A DNA stretch of 64,000 bases from Anaerolineales bacterium (GTDB lineage Bacteria; Chloroflexota; Anaerolineae; Anaerolineales; Villigracilaceae): assembly GCA_020634885.1 (NCBI GenBank), contig JACKAW010000008.1, positions 115,761-179,760 of the forward strand, read 5' to 3'. Below are positions 43,401-51,803 of this stretch, piece after piece. The notes beneath the pieces are model-generated. The model was not told the DNA's origin. It was given only the letters and a program-made list of their open reading frames with translations, and did no database searches. The position numbers and the translations under genes are program-made. The number at the start of each line of letters is the position of its first letter. Position 1 is the stretch's first letter.

Positions 43401-43633
43401 ACATTTTTTTTCCAACTCGCTGCCGCCACCATGGTAAATAATTGAAGACCAAGCGCAGTTAAAAAACATAACACTCCAGTCAGGTTATGCCAAAGTATCA
43501 CCGCATTGTGCGTGCGCACACCCACATGCTCTGGAAGCAATACAAGAGAAGCCCCAAGCCCCAACAACATCAATGATATTAAAGTGAGAAAATTTTTCTC
43601 GGATGATTGTTCCATGCCGACTGAGGATAGCAT
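40463..43633 (-). CDS. Membrane GAF/HD-GYP cyclic-di-GMP phosphodiesterase
   Basis: The protein has 1056 residues. About nine membrane spans (1-330) are followed by three GAF-like domains (roughly 375-535, 540-700, 705-845) and a C-terminal HD-GYP domain (about 860-1050). The metal site residues are seen in GHSMRVTKLAV, GSILHDIGKIGISD and HPGIGARIVKG. The GYP loop reads IECHQERWDGSGYPFG. It probably hydrolyses cyclic di-GMP in response to signals sensed by the GAF and membrane parts. It precedes the GGDEF gene by three bases. The start is ATG at 43633, ten bases after a TAAAAT. An in-frame ATG at 43615 is possible. Confidence 0.88.
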   Translation of the reverse strand: MLSSVGMEQSSEKNFLTLISLMLLGLGASLVLLPEHVGVRTHNAVILWHNLTGVLCFLTALGLQLFTMVAAASWKKNVIKVMGGVLLIISGTMLYTGGQKISSILLMISGGIMFITIIPWAERFQYASSFHWGIVTLSFFAGLGLLFSIQASGSIIPALLVALFFITAFFSAVTIIVPEIKFGRLAQKSQILPWIGLWVVTAMMGMDNLIVPTAIIIMLLVERNIPWSRLIISRDDILSRRVVMIAAFVELSNLIFMGALLNIVMGGEVSVFTFTFTPRQASFVFFILSSAVLYYASITVVITTNGLIYELNKTADPHWDEENNPHAEEAQHWTRRLERYLRPFVMSAEGIRRRVQTDQIQMLSRQFGMEKNRNTQLLLLLELSQQLESQLDQPVSAQIAANMLERTINCGMISVLLHNPEEKNFTLLASAGRHAHIIPAGYQQTSSLGVVGRALRQRKTQIVGDCRLDTDFVAVSEKENSLSFVVVPLIFNGHIHGAITLGSETTNAFASLEVGLAESVAAELVRSWERSGYHQRLKGLIQTGSQLSSAPDPEATAREVAAISREVTEAKYSFIYVKLGQDQSYILRTSSGYAPSLQKSLMGEDDSSELFDLVLHTSQPFRVRDIRKYERTSHLTIDNPGLRSMLVIPIRWHNTNIGAIFSFGKQNEVFFTENDESLAELIAIQAGGAFESTWLQQELRTSLRVTSLLYRLSNQIIQSENIGDAAFDIAETAHKLSKNITTGIVLFDQYENIIAEVQVNDSGKMTETDHPIKMVHDSIQTGQMIHLAQGKNTLRSCMPIQTPIRSYGAVWMDTFDDPSKPAVNPNDLQALVTQAAIALERSLFLVESRRQANEIREAYDMLEKTYDQTLAALTSALDARDRETEGHSMRVTKLAVKLGETLGYSTEQLKILERGSILHDIGKIGISDSILHKPGPLNEEEWKIMRLHPGIGARIVKGIPFLEDTIELIECHQERWDGSGYPFGYVGEDIPELARLFSVIDAFDALTSIRPYRQKISKNEALEYLKEQAGISFDPAMVEAFANMMENHPAILKEIE

Positions 43634-43699
43634 AAGAAATCGAATTTTACTACCTTCGTTTGAGGTGATTCACCCAAAAAGGCTAAAAATCATTTCTGT

Positions 43700-43705
43700 T
43701 ATAAT
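43700..43705 (+). promoter_or_regulatory. -10 box of the purine nucleoside phosphorylase gene
   Basis: A perfect TATAAT lies 54 bases before the ATG, in the divergent region with the HD-GYP gene. A -35 box is not clear. Confidence 0.4.
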
Positions 43706-43759
43706 CGCCCGCGCAAACTGAAATAACACAGGTTGTAATTCAATAATAAGGCAGTCCAA

Positions 43760-44596
43760 ATGCAAAATTTTATTTCCCTTGCCCAAATTGACGAAGTAAC
43801 GAATCTTATCCAGAAACAGATATCCATCCAACCAACAGTTGGATTAATTCTCGGCTCAGGGCTGAACGGGTTGGCTGATTCCATCCAGAATCCTACCCTC
43901 ATCCCGTACAGTGACCTGCCAAACTTCCCCATATCCACCGTCCACGGACACACCGGACAATTCGTAATCGGCGAGTTGGAGGGAACCCCCGTCATCGTCA
44001 TGCAAGGACGTATTCACTATTATGAAGGCTATACCATGGGGCAGGTAACTCTGCCTGTACGCGTCATGCACCGCCTGGGCGTACACAGCCTTTTTGTAAC
44101 CAACGCAGCCGGAGGCGTGAACGAGAACTTTATCCCCGGCGATGTAATGCTCATTACCGACCAATTAAACCTCATGGGCATGTCTGGCTTAAACCCCCTT
44201 ATGGGACCCAACCTCGATGAGATCGGACCACGCTTCCCCGATATGAGCCAGCCATACGACCGTGAATACTGCGAAACAGCCCGCGCAATTGCCAAACAAA
44301 ATAACATGACCTTACGTGAAGGCATCTACGCCGGTTTGAGCGGACCTTCCTTCGAATCTCCTGCCGACCTGAGATTCCTACGCCTGGCTGGCGCCGATGC
44401 GGTTGGCATGTCTACCGTACCAGAGGTGATCGTGGCTCGCCATGGCGGGATGCGCGTACTTGGGCTTTCAGGGATCAGTAACAAAGCCAATCTCGATGGC
44501 TCAACCGTCACCACTCATGAAGAGGTGATCGAGGCAGGGCGCGTTATCACACCCAAGATCGAAACCCTGGTTAGAGGAATGCTTCGTTCCATTTAG
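43760..44596 (+). CDS. Purine nucleoside phosphorylase, trimeric PNP-I class
   Basis: The protein has 278 residues. GLILGSGLNGLADSI is the phosphate-binding loop. STVHGHTGQFVIG holds the active-site His of this family, FVTNAAGGVNENFIPGDVMLITDQLNL is the core, VGMSTVPEVIVARH is the base-binding region, and SGISNKANL has the purine-binding Asn. It cleaves (deoxy)inosine and guanosine with phosphate, in purine salvage. The start has no strong Shine-Dalgarno sequence. Confidence 0.92.
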   Translation: MQNFISLAQIDEVTNLIQKQISIQPTVGLILGSGLNGLADSIQNPTLIPYSDLPNFPISTVHGHTGQFVIGELEGTPVIVMQGRIHYYEGYTMGQVTLPVRVMHRLGVHSLFVTNAAGGVNENFIPGDVMLITDQLNLMGMSGLNPLMGPNLDEIGPRFPDMSQPYDREYCETARAIAKQNNMTLREGIYAGLSGPSFESPADLRFLRLAGADAVGMSTVPEVIVARHGGMRVLGLSGISNKANLDGSTVTTHEEVIEAGRVITPKIETLVRGMLRSI

Positions 44597-44644
44597 CATT
44601 CAAACGATATAAAGATACCGGGCTTGCCCCTCTATTTTTATGTT

Positions 44645-44673
44645 GTTTGAGTACTAGCCAAGGTAACTCAAAC
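44645..44673. repeat. Short palindrome before the start of the two-span membrane protein gene
   Basis: GTTTGAGT (44645-44652) and ACTCAAAC (44666-44673) are perfect complements, with a 13-base loop that contains AAGG. The right arm ends two bases before the ATG at 44676, so it could hide the ribosome binding site or be an operator. Confidence 0.4.
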
Positions 44674-44675
44674 GC

Positions 44676-45353
44676 ATGGCTGATTTTTTAAAATTCCTTG
44701 CAGAATACGAGGCATTACTCTATATTGTTCTCGCCATTGGCGCTTTATTCTCGTTACGCTGGCTGTTTCGAGCATGGAGCGACTGGCGGGTGGCTGTCTT
44801 CAGCCTTGAAAGAGAATTTTCCGCGCGGCGGCTCACTCGGGCTGTGGTCATCACTTCGGTGCTTATTGTGTTTTTTTGCGTGGAGTTTTCTCTCACCTCC
44901 TTCGTCATACCCAGCCTGCCCGCCGATTTTTTTCTTGCCACCCCTACACTGGATCTGATCTCCACGCCCACGGGTACATTATCCCCGGAAATGATGACAC
45001 AATTTGCAGCTCAACCGCAAAACGCTTCACAGCCAAATGCGGCAGGTTGTACCCCCGGGCAAATTGAGTTAACTTTTCCCGCACCAGGTGAAGAAATTCG
45101 AGGCTCCATTGAACTGACGGGTACAGTGAACATCCCTAACTTCGGTTTTTATAAATACGAGGTTGCACCCTCAGGCAGTGATACCTGGGCAACTATCGCC
45201 GCAGGACGGGCAGTAGTCGTGGATGCCGCGCTGGGTGGTTGGGATACTTCAGCGTTGACCCCGGGCGATTACCAGCTTCGCCTGGTTGTGATCGATAATC
45301 AAGGAACCGCATTGACCCCATGTGTGGTGCCTGTGCAGGTGATTCCAAATTAA
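44676..45353 (+). CDS. Membrane protein with extracytoplasmic beta domain, unknown function
   Basis: The protein has 225 residues. Two membrane spans (about 12-32 and 52-78) lead to an outer domain. A Pro/Thr linker (about 90-120) precedes an Ig-like or carbohydrate-binding-like fold (about 124-222, IELTFPAPGEEIRGSIELTGTV, FYKYEVAPSG, GDYQLRLVVIDNQG). Two Cys (CTPGQ near 125 and LTPCVVP near 218) could form a disulfide. The family is common in Anaerolineae as hypothetical proteins. I do not recognise a specific function. Confidence 0.65.
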   Translation: MADFLKFLAEYEALLYIVLAIGALFSLRWLFRAWSDWRVAVFSLEREFSARRLTRAVVITSVLIVFFCVEFSLTSFVIPSLPADFFLATPTLDLISTPTGTLSPEMMTQFAAQPQNASQPNAAGCTPGQIELTFPAPGEEIRGSIELTGTVNIPNFGFYKYEVAPSGSDTWATIAAGRAVVVDAALGGWDTSALTPGDYQLRLVVIDNQGTALTPCVVPVQVIPN

Positions 45354-45356
45354 GAA

Positions 45357-45905
45357 ATGAATGATATGTCTGAAATTAAAGTTCGCCCCACCATAGCAAC
45401 TGACCTCAATAAATTGGTTGCATTTGACCATACAACAACAAGTGAAGCTGTCTGGCAGTTGGAAGTCCGCCGTGATAATGGGCAAGTTGCCACAACATTC
45501 CGTGAAGTACGCCTGCCCCGTTCGATCTCCATTCAATACCCTCATGACCAATTCTCTCTACCTGATGACTGGGTGAAACGCTCTATGATGTTTACCGCAT
45601 TGAATGCTGCTGACCCTCTTGGATATATCAGTTTGTTGGAACGTGGTTCCGCCTCTACCGTATGGGTACTCGACCTTGTGGTGGATGTGCCGAAGCGCCG
45701 TTTGGGCGTGGCATCCGCTTTGTTGGCTGCCGGGCAGGCTTGGGCTGAGTCTCGATCGCATCGCCGCTTTATCCTTGAGTTGCAGTCGAAGAACGTCCCG
45801 GCTATTCGATTTGCTCAAAAATCTGGTTTCGATTTCTGCGGGTATAATGACCAATATTATTTAAATAAAGACGTGGCATTGTTCTTTGCAAAGACATTAA
45901 AGTAA
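45357..45905 (+). CDS. GNAT family N-acetyltransferase
   Basis: The protein has 182 residues. The GNAT core is VVDVPKRRLGVASALLAAGQ (about 105-124) followed by LELQSKNVPAIRFAQKSGFDF. It starts three bases after the upstream stop codon. An in-frame ATG at 45366 is an alternative. The substrate is unknown. An imperfect inverted repeat with a T8 tract (45937-45944) follows and may end the transcript. Confidence 0.8.
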   Translation: MNDMSEIKVRPTIATDLNKLVAFDHTTTSEAVWQLEVRRDNGQVATTFREVRLPRSISIQYPHDQFSLPDDWVKRSMMFTALNAADPLGYISLLERGSASTVWVLDLVVDVPKRRLGVASALLAAGQAWAESRSHRRFILELQSKNVPAIRFAQKSGFDFCGYNDQYYLNKDVALFFAKTLK

Positions 45906-45958
45906 CGGGAGGTCGCGCGATTGATCGTTGCGCAAATTTTTTTTAGCGGAAGGGCTGC

Positions 45959-47872
45959 ATGATTAACGGTTGGATGGGCACAGTCCTGGCGGGGTTCCAG
46001 GCGATCAATCAAATACTTACGGCGGGTATTGCCATCACGGCATTCTCACTGTTCCTGTATTCTCTCTCGTTCAATTTACGCGATAGGGTGGCTCGTTCGT
46101 TCGCGTTGATCCTTTTGTGCATAGTTATTATTTTTACAGCCGAATCACTTCAAGACAACACTGTTACCATACAAACTTTAGACCTGCTGATGCGTTTGCA
46201 ATGGTTTGGTTTGGTGTTTTTGCCCGCAGCCTATTTGCATCTTTCTGATGCGCTGCTGGTTACCGCTGGGCGCCCCTCACGCGGACGCCGACGTATTGCC
46301 GTGCGCGGCATGTATATCCTTTCATCTCTCTTTCTTGCCTTGTTGGCATTCGGGCTTTTACTTGGGCAAATTGTGCCGGATGGTAAACCCGCGCCCTACC
46401 TTCAACGCACGGTTTGGACTGAAGTTTTTACTGTTTTTTATGTGATCGCCATGGTTTGGGCGGGAATAAATTTTTACCGTGCCTACAGCCGCATGTTAAC
46501 CCGTTCTGGCAGGCGCCGCATGATTTATTTGATGGCAGGCGCAACCGCTCCTGCGCTCGGGTCTTATCCATATCTTCTATTTGGATACGCTCTCGCTGCC
46601 CAGCACGAACTTTTATTTTGGAGCGCCGCAACCATCATTAATGTATTGGTGGGGGCTTTGGTGGTGATGATGGCATACGCTGTGGCATTTTTTGGCGTTT
46701 CTTGGCCAGATCGTGTCATCAAGAGCCGCCTTTTCAAATGGATCATGCGCGGACCCGTCACTGCCTCCGTCACTCTGGGGTTGATGACCGTCGTACGCCG
46801 AGGCGGCGAACTGTTGGGCACACCTTACAGCGCGTTTGTGCCGTTTACCGTAGTCGCTTCAGTTCTTTTAATGGAACATGCCATTACATTTGCCGCACCG
46901 CTTTGGGAACGCTGGTTGTTTTACGGGCAAGATCGGGGCGAGTTGGAATTTTTACAAAACGTGGAAGAACGCCTTCTAACCCAGGGAGATTTGCAACAGT
47001 TCCTTGAATCTGTATTGGCAGCCGTGAGAGATCATTTGCAAGCCTCCGCCGCGTTTGTAGCGGCATTAGATGATGAAACGTTACTTCCCGTAATTGCGGC
47101 AGGAAACCGTACGATCATGGAGGATGAAAACCTCTCGGATGTACTGCATCAGGTAAGCGGAGATCAAAGACGTGAATTTCTCTGGGGAAGTTATTGGGTG
47201 CTCCCGCTCTACAGCCGCAGGCGTCCCGAAATGGATAGGGACGAAAACCCGCCGCTATTGGGTATTTTGGGCGTAACAAAGAACGATACCAAGGCAGAAA
47301 TGGAAAGCGATCAACGTGATGCCTTGTGGTTGCTTGCTGACCGCGCCGCACTTGCACTGGAAGACCGCCAACTGCAACAACGTGTGTTTCGCTCCCTTGC
47401 AGATATCCAACCTCAGGTCGAGATGATCCAACGTATGCGTGCCGCCAGTCGCTATGATACGAATGTCAACCTGCTCAGTGTGCCCCTGCCACAAGAGGCA
47501 GACCTCGCAACCTGGGTAAAAGACGCGCTTACCCATTATTGGGGCGGACCCAAATTAACCAATAGTCCATTGGCACGTTTGCAAGTGGTACGCGAACTTG
47601 CCGATCAGGAAGATGGCAATATTCCCAACGCATTGCGGGCGTTATTGCGCCGCGCAGTCGATGCAGTAAAACCAAGCGGTGACCGCAAATTCACCACCGA
47701 ATGGATCCTTTACAACATTCTCGAAATGAAATTTATCGAAGGACACAAAGTGCGTGAGGTGGCTGCGCGGCTTGCAATGTCTGAAGCAGACCTCTACCGC
47801 AAGCAAAGAGTCGCCATCGAAGCTGTAGCGAAAGCAATTCTTGAAATGGAAGTAAGCCAACTGGAGCAATAA
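45959..47872 (+). CDS. Membrane-embedded sensor with GAF domain and C-terminal helix-turn-helix
   Basis: The protein has 637 residues. Seven or more spans (1-310) resemble the histidine-kinase 7TM region (DRVARSFALILLCIVIIF, LQWFGLVFLPAAYLHLSDALL). A GAF domain (about 335-480) follows, then a linker. The C-terminal segment (about 585-635, LEMKFIEGHKVREVAARLAM then SEADLYRKQRVAIEAVAKAI) reads like a helix-turn-helix of the sigma-4 or LuxR style. No kinase, GGDEF or HD domain is present. It may be a membrane-bound, one-component transcription regulator. Ribosome binding GGAAGGG precedes the ATG. Confidence 0.65.
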   Translation: MINGWMGTVLAGFQAINQILTAGIAITAFSLFLYSLSFNLRDRVARSFALILLCIVIIFTAESLQDNTVTIQTLDLLMRLQWFGLVFLPAAYLHLSDALLVTAGRPSRGRRRIAVRGMYILSSLFLALLAFGLLLGQIVPDGKPAPYLQRTVWTEVFTVFYVIAMVWAGINFYRAYSRMLTRSGRRRMIYLMAGATAPALGSYPYLLFGYALAAQHELLFWSAATIINVLVGALVVMMAYAVAFFGVSWPDRVIKSRLFKWIMRGPVTASVTLGLMTVVRRGGELLGTPYSAFVPFTVVASVLLMEHAITFAAPLWERWLFYGQDRGELEFLQNVEERLLTQGDLQQFLESVLAAVRDHLQASAAFVAALDDETLLPVIAAGNRTIMEDENLSDVLHQVSGDQRREFLWGSYWVLPLYSRRRPEMDRDENPPLLGILGVTKNDTKAEMESDQRDALWLLADRAALALEDRQLQQRVFRSLADIQPQVEMIQRMRAASRYDTNVNLLSVPLPQEADLATWVKDALTHYWGGPKLTNSPLARLQVVRELADQEDGNIPNALRALLRRAVDAVKPSGDRKFTTEWILYNILEMKFIEGHKVREVAARLAMSEADLYRKQRVAIEAVAKAILEMEVSQLEQ

Positions 47873-47964
47873 ATAATGTAATTTATTCGTCAAAAGACCT
47901 CGTCGCAACCTGGAGGGCGTGCCGTGGTCATTGGGTGAGGCGATTTTTATAAAGGAGAAATACA

Positions 47965-48933
47965 ATGACAGACGGAAAAGCAAGATTCGATCATAGTGGT
48001 GCGTCAACCGTAGATGAAGGCTGGTGGGAATCGGTGCTCGCAGAAGAGAACCGTTATGGGATGCCGAATCAGCGCATGGCGCCACCCAAGCCTGAGATCC
48101 GGCAGGAGGCGGTAAAACCAGATACGGAAGAACCGCAAACCCCGGTCAACTGGCATGAAGTCAAAGACCTCTATATGAAAGACCGTATCATTGATCTCAC
48201 TGTAACAGGGCACAACCGGGGTGGGTTATTGGTGGAAGGCAGCGGCATGTATGGCTTTGTTCCGTTTTCACATCTGATAGACCTGGCCGGCAAAGACAAC
48301 CTCGACCGCACCCGCGACCTTGAACCCTACATCGGCAAGCTATTAAGTTTAAAAGTGATCGAATGCGTACCTGAAGATGGGCGCGTAGTGTTCTCAGAAC
48401 GCGCAGCACAAACCGAACCGGGCAAGCGCGCCGAACTCTTTCACTCGCTCCACTCTGGGCAAAATGTCACCGGCACAGTCACCAACATCACCGACTTTGG
48501 CGTATTTGTAGACCTTGGCGGCGTGGAAGGTTTGGTTCACATTTCAGAACTCTCATGGGGGCGCGTAACACACCCCTCAAAATTAGTGCAGCTCGGCTCC
48601 GCGATCAATGTGCAAGTACTCGACCTTGCCCCCGAGCGCTGCCGGGTGGCATTAAGCATTAAACGCCTGCTGCCCAACCCATGGACAATAGCCGAGAAAG
48701 AATTTCCCGCAGGCACCGTTCATGACGCCACCATCACGAGCGTCCTTTCATACGGCGTATTTGCCAAACTAAACCAATTCGGCGTAGAAGGTTTAGTTCA
48801 CGCCTCCGAGATCCCGCACAATGAAGGCACATTGCTTAAAGATTTCCTCTCTGAAGGGCAAACCATTCAAGTACGCGTTCTTCACCTCGATGCCTCTCAT
48901 CACCGCCTTGGATTTAGCATGAGGCTTGAATAA
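47965..48933 (+). CDS. S1 RNA-binding domain protein (RpsA-like)
   Basis: The protein has 322 residues. A disordered N terminus (1-65) precedes three S1 repeats (about 70-140, 155-225 and 240-320). The best is GQNVTGTVTNITDFGVFVDL followed by GGVEGLVHISELSWGRV. It is shorter than ribosomal protein S1 of Proteobacteria (six repeats) and may do a similar job in translation initiation. That would matter in an organism with leaderless messages, but this is inference. AAAGGAGAAA precedes its ATG. It is followed by ftsK after three bases. Confidence 0.85.
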   Translation: MTDGKARFDHSGASTVDEGWWESVLAEENRYGMPNQRMAPPKPEIRQEAVKPDTEEPQTPVNWHEVKDLYMKDRIIDLTVTGHNRGGLLVEGSGMYGFVPFSHLIDLAGKDNLDRTRDLEPYIGKLLSLKVIECVPEDGRVVFSERAAQTEPGKRAELFHSLHSGQNVTGTVTNITDFGVFVDLGGVEGLVHISELSWGRVTHPSKLVQLGSAINVQVLDLAPERCRVALSIKRLLPNPWTIAEKEFPAGTVHDATITSVLSYGVFAKLNQFGVEGLVHASEIPHNEGTLLKDFLSEGQTIQVRVLHLDASHHRLGFSMRLE

Positions 48934-48936
48934 CAA

Positions 48937-51132
48937 ATGTCAAACCCGAGACGCTTCCAACAGGAAGAACTCTCTCCACGTAACGATTGGCTTGAACGCC
49001 TCGCAAACATCAACACCCAGTTCGGGCGCATCCTGCGTGATATCGCGGGTGTAGGATTGATCGCCTTTGCGTTCATGCTCTTCCTCGCATTGTGGAATTG
49101 GACCGATGGCTTTCTCCTTACACCTCTTGCCGCCATACTGCGAGTATGGTTCGGGTGGGGGAGTCTCCTCATCCTACTGGGAATTGGAACGCTCGGAGTT
49201 TCACTCCTGCAACTGGAATGGATGCCCGTTAAATGGGGGCGCATTCTCTCTCATCAACTCGCCGCCCTCCTAACTTTGGGCTTGCTCGCTGTTTTCTCAG
49301 GCAACGACCTCTTCCGGGCAGAATCCGGCATGGACGGCGGACGACTGGGATGGGGTCTTGTGCGCTTGTTGTGGCAAAACCTTGGCACAATACCCGGCAC
49401 ACTGATCCTGTTTATTTTTTGGGTACTTACCATTGCCACAAGTTTTGGTCTGTGGGCGAAATTAGAAGCATGGTTGGTTCGCATCGCTGGAGATGAAGCC
49501 CCCGTTATCGTCTCCATGCCAGAGCCGGAACCAAAGCAGGAAATGGTGGAAACCGAAGCCGTGAAAGCCGCGGCTGTACCTCCTAAAAAGCGTGCCCCTG
49601 CACTCCCGCCCGAATTTCGCACCCAACTAAAAGCCGAAGAAAAGAAACAAGATAAACCGGTCAAACGTCCGCCGCGTGATGATACTCTGCCGCCCCTCAC
49701 TGTTTTGATGGGTGATTCAAACGTCCGCACCGATGAACGCACCATCAACCAGACCGCCGGTCTCATTATGAAGACCCTCTCTGAATTTGGTATTCCCGCC
49801 ACTGTGGTTGGCTATCGCGTGGGTCCATCTGTTACCCAGTTCGCCGTCCAGCCGGGCTTTATCAAAAAAGGGACAGAGGAAGAAGATGCACAACTGCTGA
49901 AAGTTCGTGTGGCGCAAATCGCCTCACTGGAGAAAGACCTCACGTTGGCGCTCTCCGCCCAACGATTAAGAATTGAAGCGCCCGTTCCGGGCAAGCCGTA
50001 TGTCGGTATCGAAGTTCCCAATACCAGCAGTTCCACTGTCCGCATGAGGGCATTGTTGGAAAGTGACGCTTTCTACAAGGTTGGCGCGCCGCTCACAGTT
50101 GCCTTGGGACGCGATGTTTCCGGCAACCCGCTCATGGCAGACTTGGCACGAATGCCGCATTTGCTGATCGCTGGTTCCACCGGCTCTGGTAAATCGGTCT
50201 GCGTTACATCCATTGCAGCATGTCTTGCCATGAACAACACCCCCGAAGAATTGCGCATCGTAATGATCGATGCCAAAATGGTGGAGTTGATCCGCTTTAA
50301 TGGTTTGCCGCATTTGTACGGCAAAGTTGAAACAAACCTCGACCGCATCCTTGGTGTGCTGCGCTGGGTGGTGGTTGAAATGGAGCACCGCTACCGCCTG
50401 CTCGAAACCATGCACGCCCGCGATTTGAACTCGTATAACAAAAAAGTCTCCCGCTCAGCAGATGGACAGCCGCTTCCACGCATGGTGGTCATCATCGATG
50501 AACTTGCAGACTTGATGATGTCGGCGCCGGATCAAACCGAACATAACCTTGTGCGACTCGCACAAATGGCGCGTGCTACGGGCATTCACCTTGTGGTTGC
50601 CACCCAGCGCCCCTCCACCGATGTGGTGACGGGTCTTATCAAGGCAAACTTTCCGGCGCGTTTGGCTTTTGCGGTTGCCTCTGGTATTGATAGCCGCGTT
50701 ATCCTCGATTACACCGGCGCCGAATCTTTGCTTGGGCGCGGCGATATGCTCTTCCTCAACCCTGAGGTGGGCAACCCCGTCCGCGCACAGGGCGTACTTA
50801 TCACCGATATGGAGATCGAGCGCATTATCTCGTATTGGCAAAAGAACTGGGATTCGGATACGGTAGAAGTTCCACCGTGGGAATCTCTTTTGAAAGAACC
50901 CGATGCCGATGAAGATGACGGTTTGGTGGAAAAGGCAATTTCCATTGTTCGGCAGCAGCAGCGTGCTTCAGCTTCCATGCTGCAACGGCGTTTGCGGATC
51001 GGATACCCGCGTGCTGCTCGTTTACTTGACCAACTCGAAGCCATGGGCGTTGTCGGTCCATCACAAGGCGGCGGCAAAGAACGTGAAGTATTGCTCGCCG
51101 AAGAAGACGAACTTGGAGAAAGTCAGGAATAA
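48937..51132 (+). CDS. ftsK: DNA translocase FtsK/SpoIIIE
   Basis: The protein has 731 residues. Four N-terminal membrane spans (about 25-190) precede a Pro/Lys-rich linker, the alpha domain (VVGYRVGPSVTQFAVQPG), and the RecA-like motor. The motor carries Walker A GSTGSGKSVC at about residue 412 and Walker B MVVIIDELADLMM. Motif NLVRLAQMARATGIHLVVATQRP is typical. The gamma winged helix (MLQRRLRIGYPRAARLLDQLE) is at the C terminus. It pumps chromosomal DNA at the septum. It overlaps no neighbour, with a REP-like hairpin after it. Confidence 0.95.
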   Translation: MSNPRRFQQEELSPRNDWLERLANINTQFGRILRDIAGVGLIAFAFMLFLALWNWTDGFLLTPLAAILRVWFGWGSLLILLGIGTLGVSLLQLEWMPVKWGRILSHQLAALLTLGLLAVFSGNDLFRAESGMDGGRLGWGLVRLLWQNLGTIPGTLILFIFWVLTIATSFGLWAKLEAWLVRIAGDEAPVIVSMPEPEPKQEMVETEAVKAAAVPPKKRAPALPPEFRTQLKAEEKKQDKPVKRPPRDDTLPPLTVLMGDSNVRTDERTINQTAGLIMKTLSEFGIPATVVGYRVGPSVTQFAVQPGFIKKGTEEEDAQLLKVRVAQIASLEKDLTLALSAQRLRIEAPVPGKPYVGIEVPNTSSSTVRMRALLESDAFYKVGAPLTVALGRDVSGNPLMADLARMPHLLIAGSTGSGKSVCVTSIAACLAMNNTPEELRIVMIDAKMVELIRFNGLPHLYGKVETNLDRILGVLRWVVVEMEHRYRLLETMHARDLNSYNKKVSRSADGQPLPRMVVIIDELADLMMSAPDQTEHNLVRLAQMARATGIHLVVATQRPSTDVVTGLIKANFPARLAFAVASGIDSRVILDYTGAESLLGRGDMLFLNPEVGNPVRAQGVLITDMEIERIISYWQKNWDSDTVEVPPWESLLKEPDADEDDGLVEKAISIVRQQQRASASMLQRRLRIGYPRAARLLDQLEAMGVVGPSQGGGKEREVLLAEEDELGESQE

Positions 51133-51142
51133 GAATCTGCTT

Positions 51143-51165
51143 TGGCGGGGGCTTAGCCCCCGCCA
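51143..51165. repeat. GC-rich perfect palindrome after ftsK
   Basis: TGGCGGGGGC (51143-51152), loop TTA and GCCCCCGCCA (51156-51165) form a 10-bp hairpin. There is no T tract, so it is REP-like or a stability hairpin. Confidence 0.55.
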
Positions 51166-51180
51166 GAACTATATAAGAAT

Positions 51181-51801
51181 ATGAATAAAAAAACAACCTT
51201 CACAGACAAGGCAAGAATTATTTTCAAAGGTATTCTCGACCCGATTGGGAATTTTCTAAACGGGCTGGGACTGACACCGAACGCGATAACTCTGCTGGGG
51301 CTGCTCGGCACGACCATTGGCGCGTACATCATCTCTCAAGGGAATATGACCCTGGGCGCATTTGTACTGCTGACATCAGTTCTTGTAGATGCGTTCGATG
51401 GCACCATGGCACGCCTGCGTGGCGAACCCAGCGATTTTGGCGCCTTTGTCGATTCGGTCAGTGATCGTTACGCAGAGTTGGTGACCTTTGGCGGTTTGCT
51501 CTATTATTTTGATACACAGGGCAGTTACCCGGGCGTGGTGATTTCGTTCATTGCGGCGGCGGGGTCTGTGCTGGTTTCCTACGTCAAAGCCCGCGCCGAA
51601 GGGTTGGGTTTTACTGCAAAGGTCGGCATTCTTACCCGCCTTGAGCGTTATCTGGTTTTGATTCCATTACTCGTGTTCAACCAGCCTTTTATTGCGGTTT
51701 GTATCATCGCAGTTTTGGCGAACATCACCGCTTTTCAACGCATTTGGCATGTCCGCCAGCAGGGGCGTGAACGCATTCGCCAAAGCAAAGAGCAAAAGTA
51801 A
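51181..51801 (+). CDS. CDP-alcohol phosphatidyltransferase family protein
   Basis: The protein has 206 residues and about six spans. The CDP-alcohol motif is complete, DG-x2-AR-x8-G-x3-D-x3-D, in DAFDGTMARLRGE and DFGAFVDSVSDR. It transfers a phosphatidyl group from CDP-diacylglycerol to an alcohol such as glycerol phosphate, inositol phosphate or serine. The alcohol cannot be told. It is followed by lgt after two bases, so the two membrane-lipid genes are co-transcribed. Confidence 0.9.
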   Translation: MNKKTTFTDKARIIFKGILDPIGNFLNGLGLTPNAITLLGLLGTTIGAYIISQGNMTLGAFVLLTSVLVDAFDGTMARLRGEPSDFGAFVDSVSDRYAELVTFGGLLYYFDTQGSYPGVVISFIAAAGSVLVSYVKARAEGLGFTAKVGILTRLERYLVLIPLLVFNQPFIAVCIIAVLANITAFQRIWHVRQQGRERIRQSKEQK

Positions 51802-51803
51802 GA

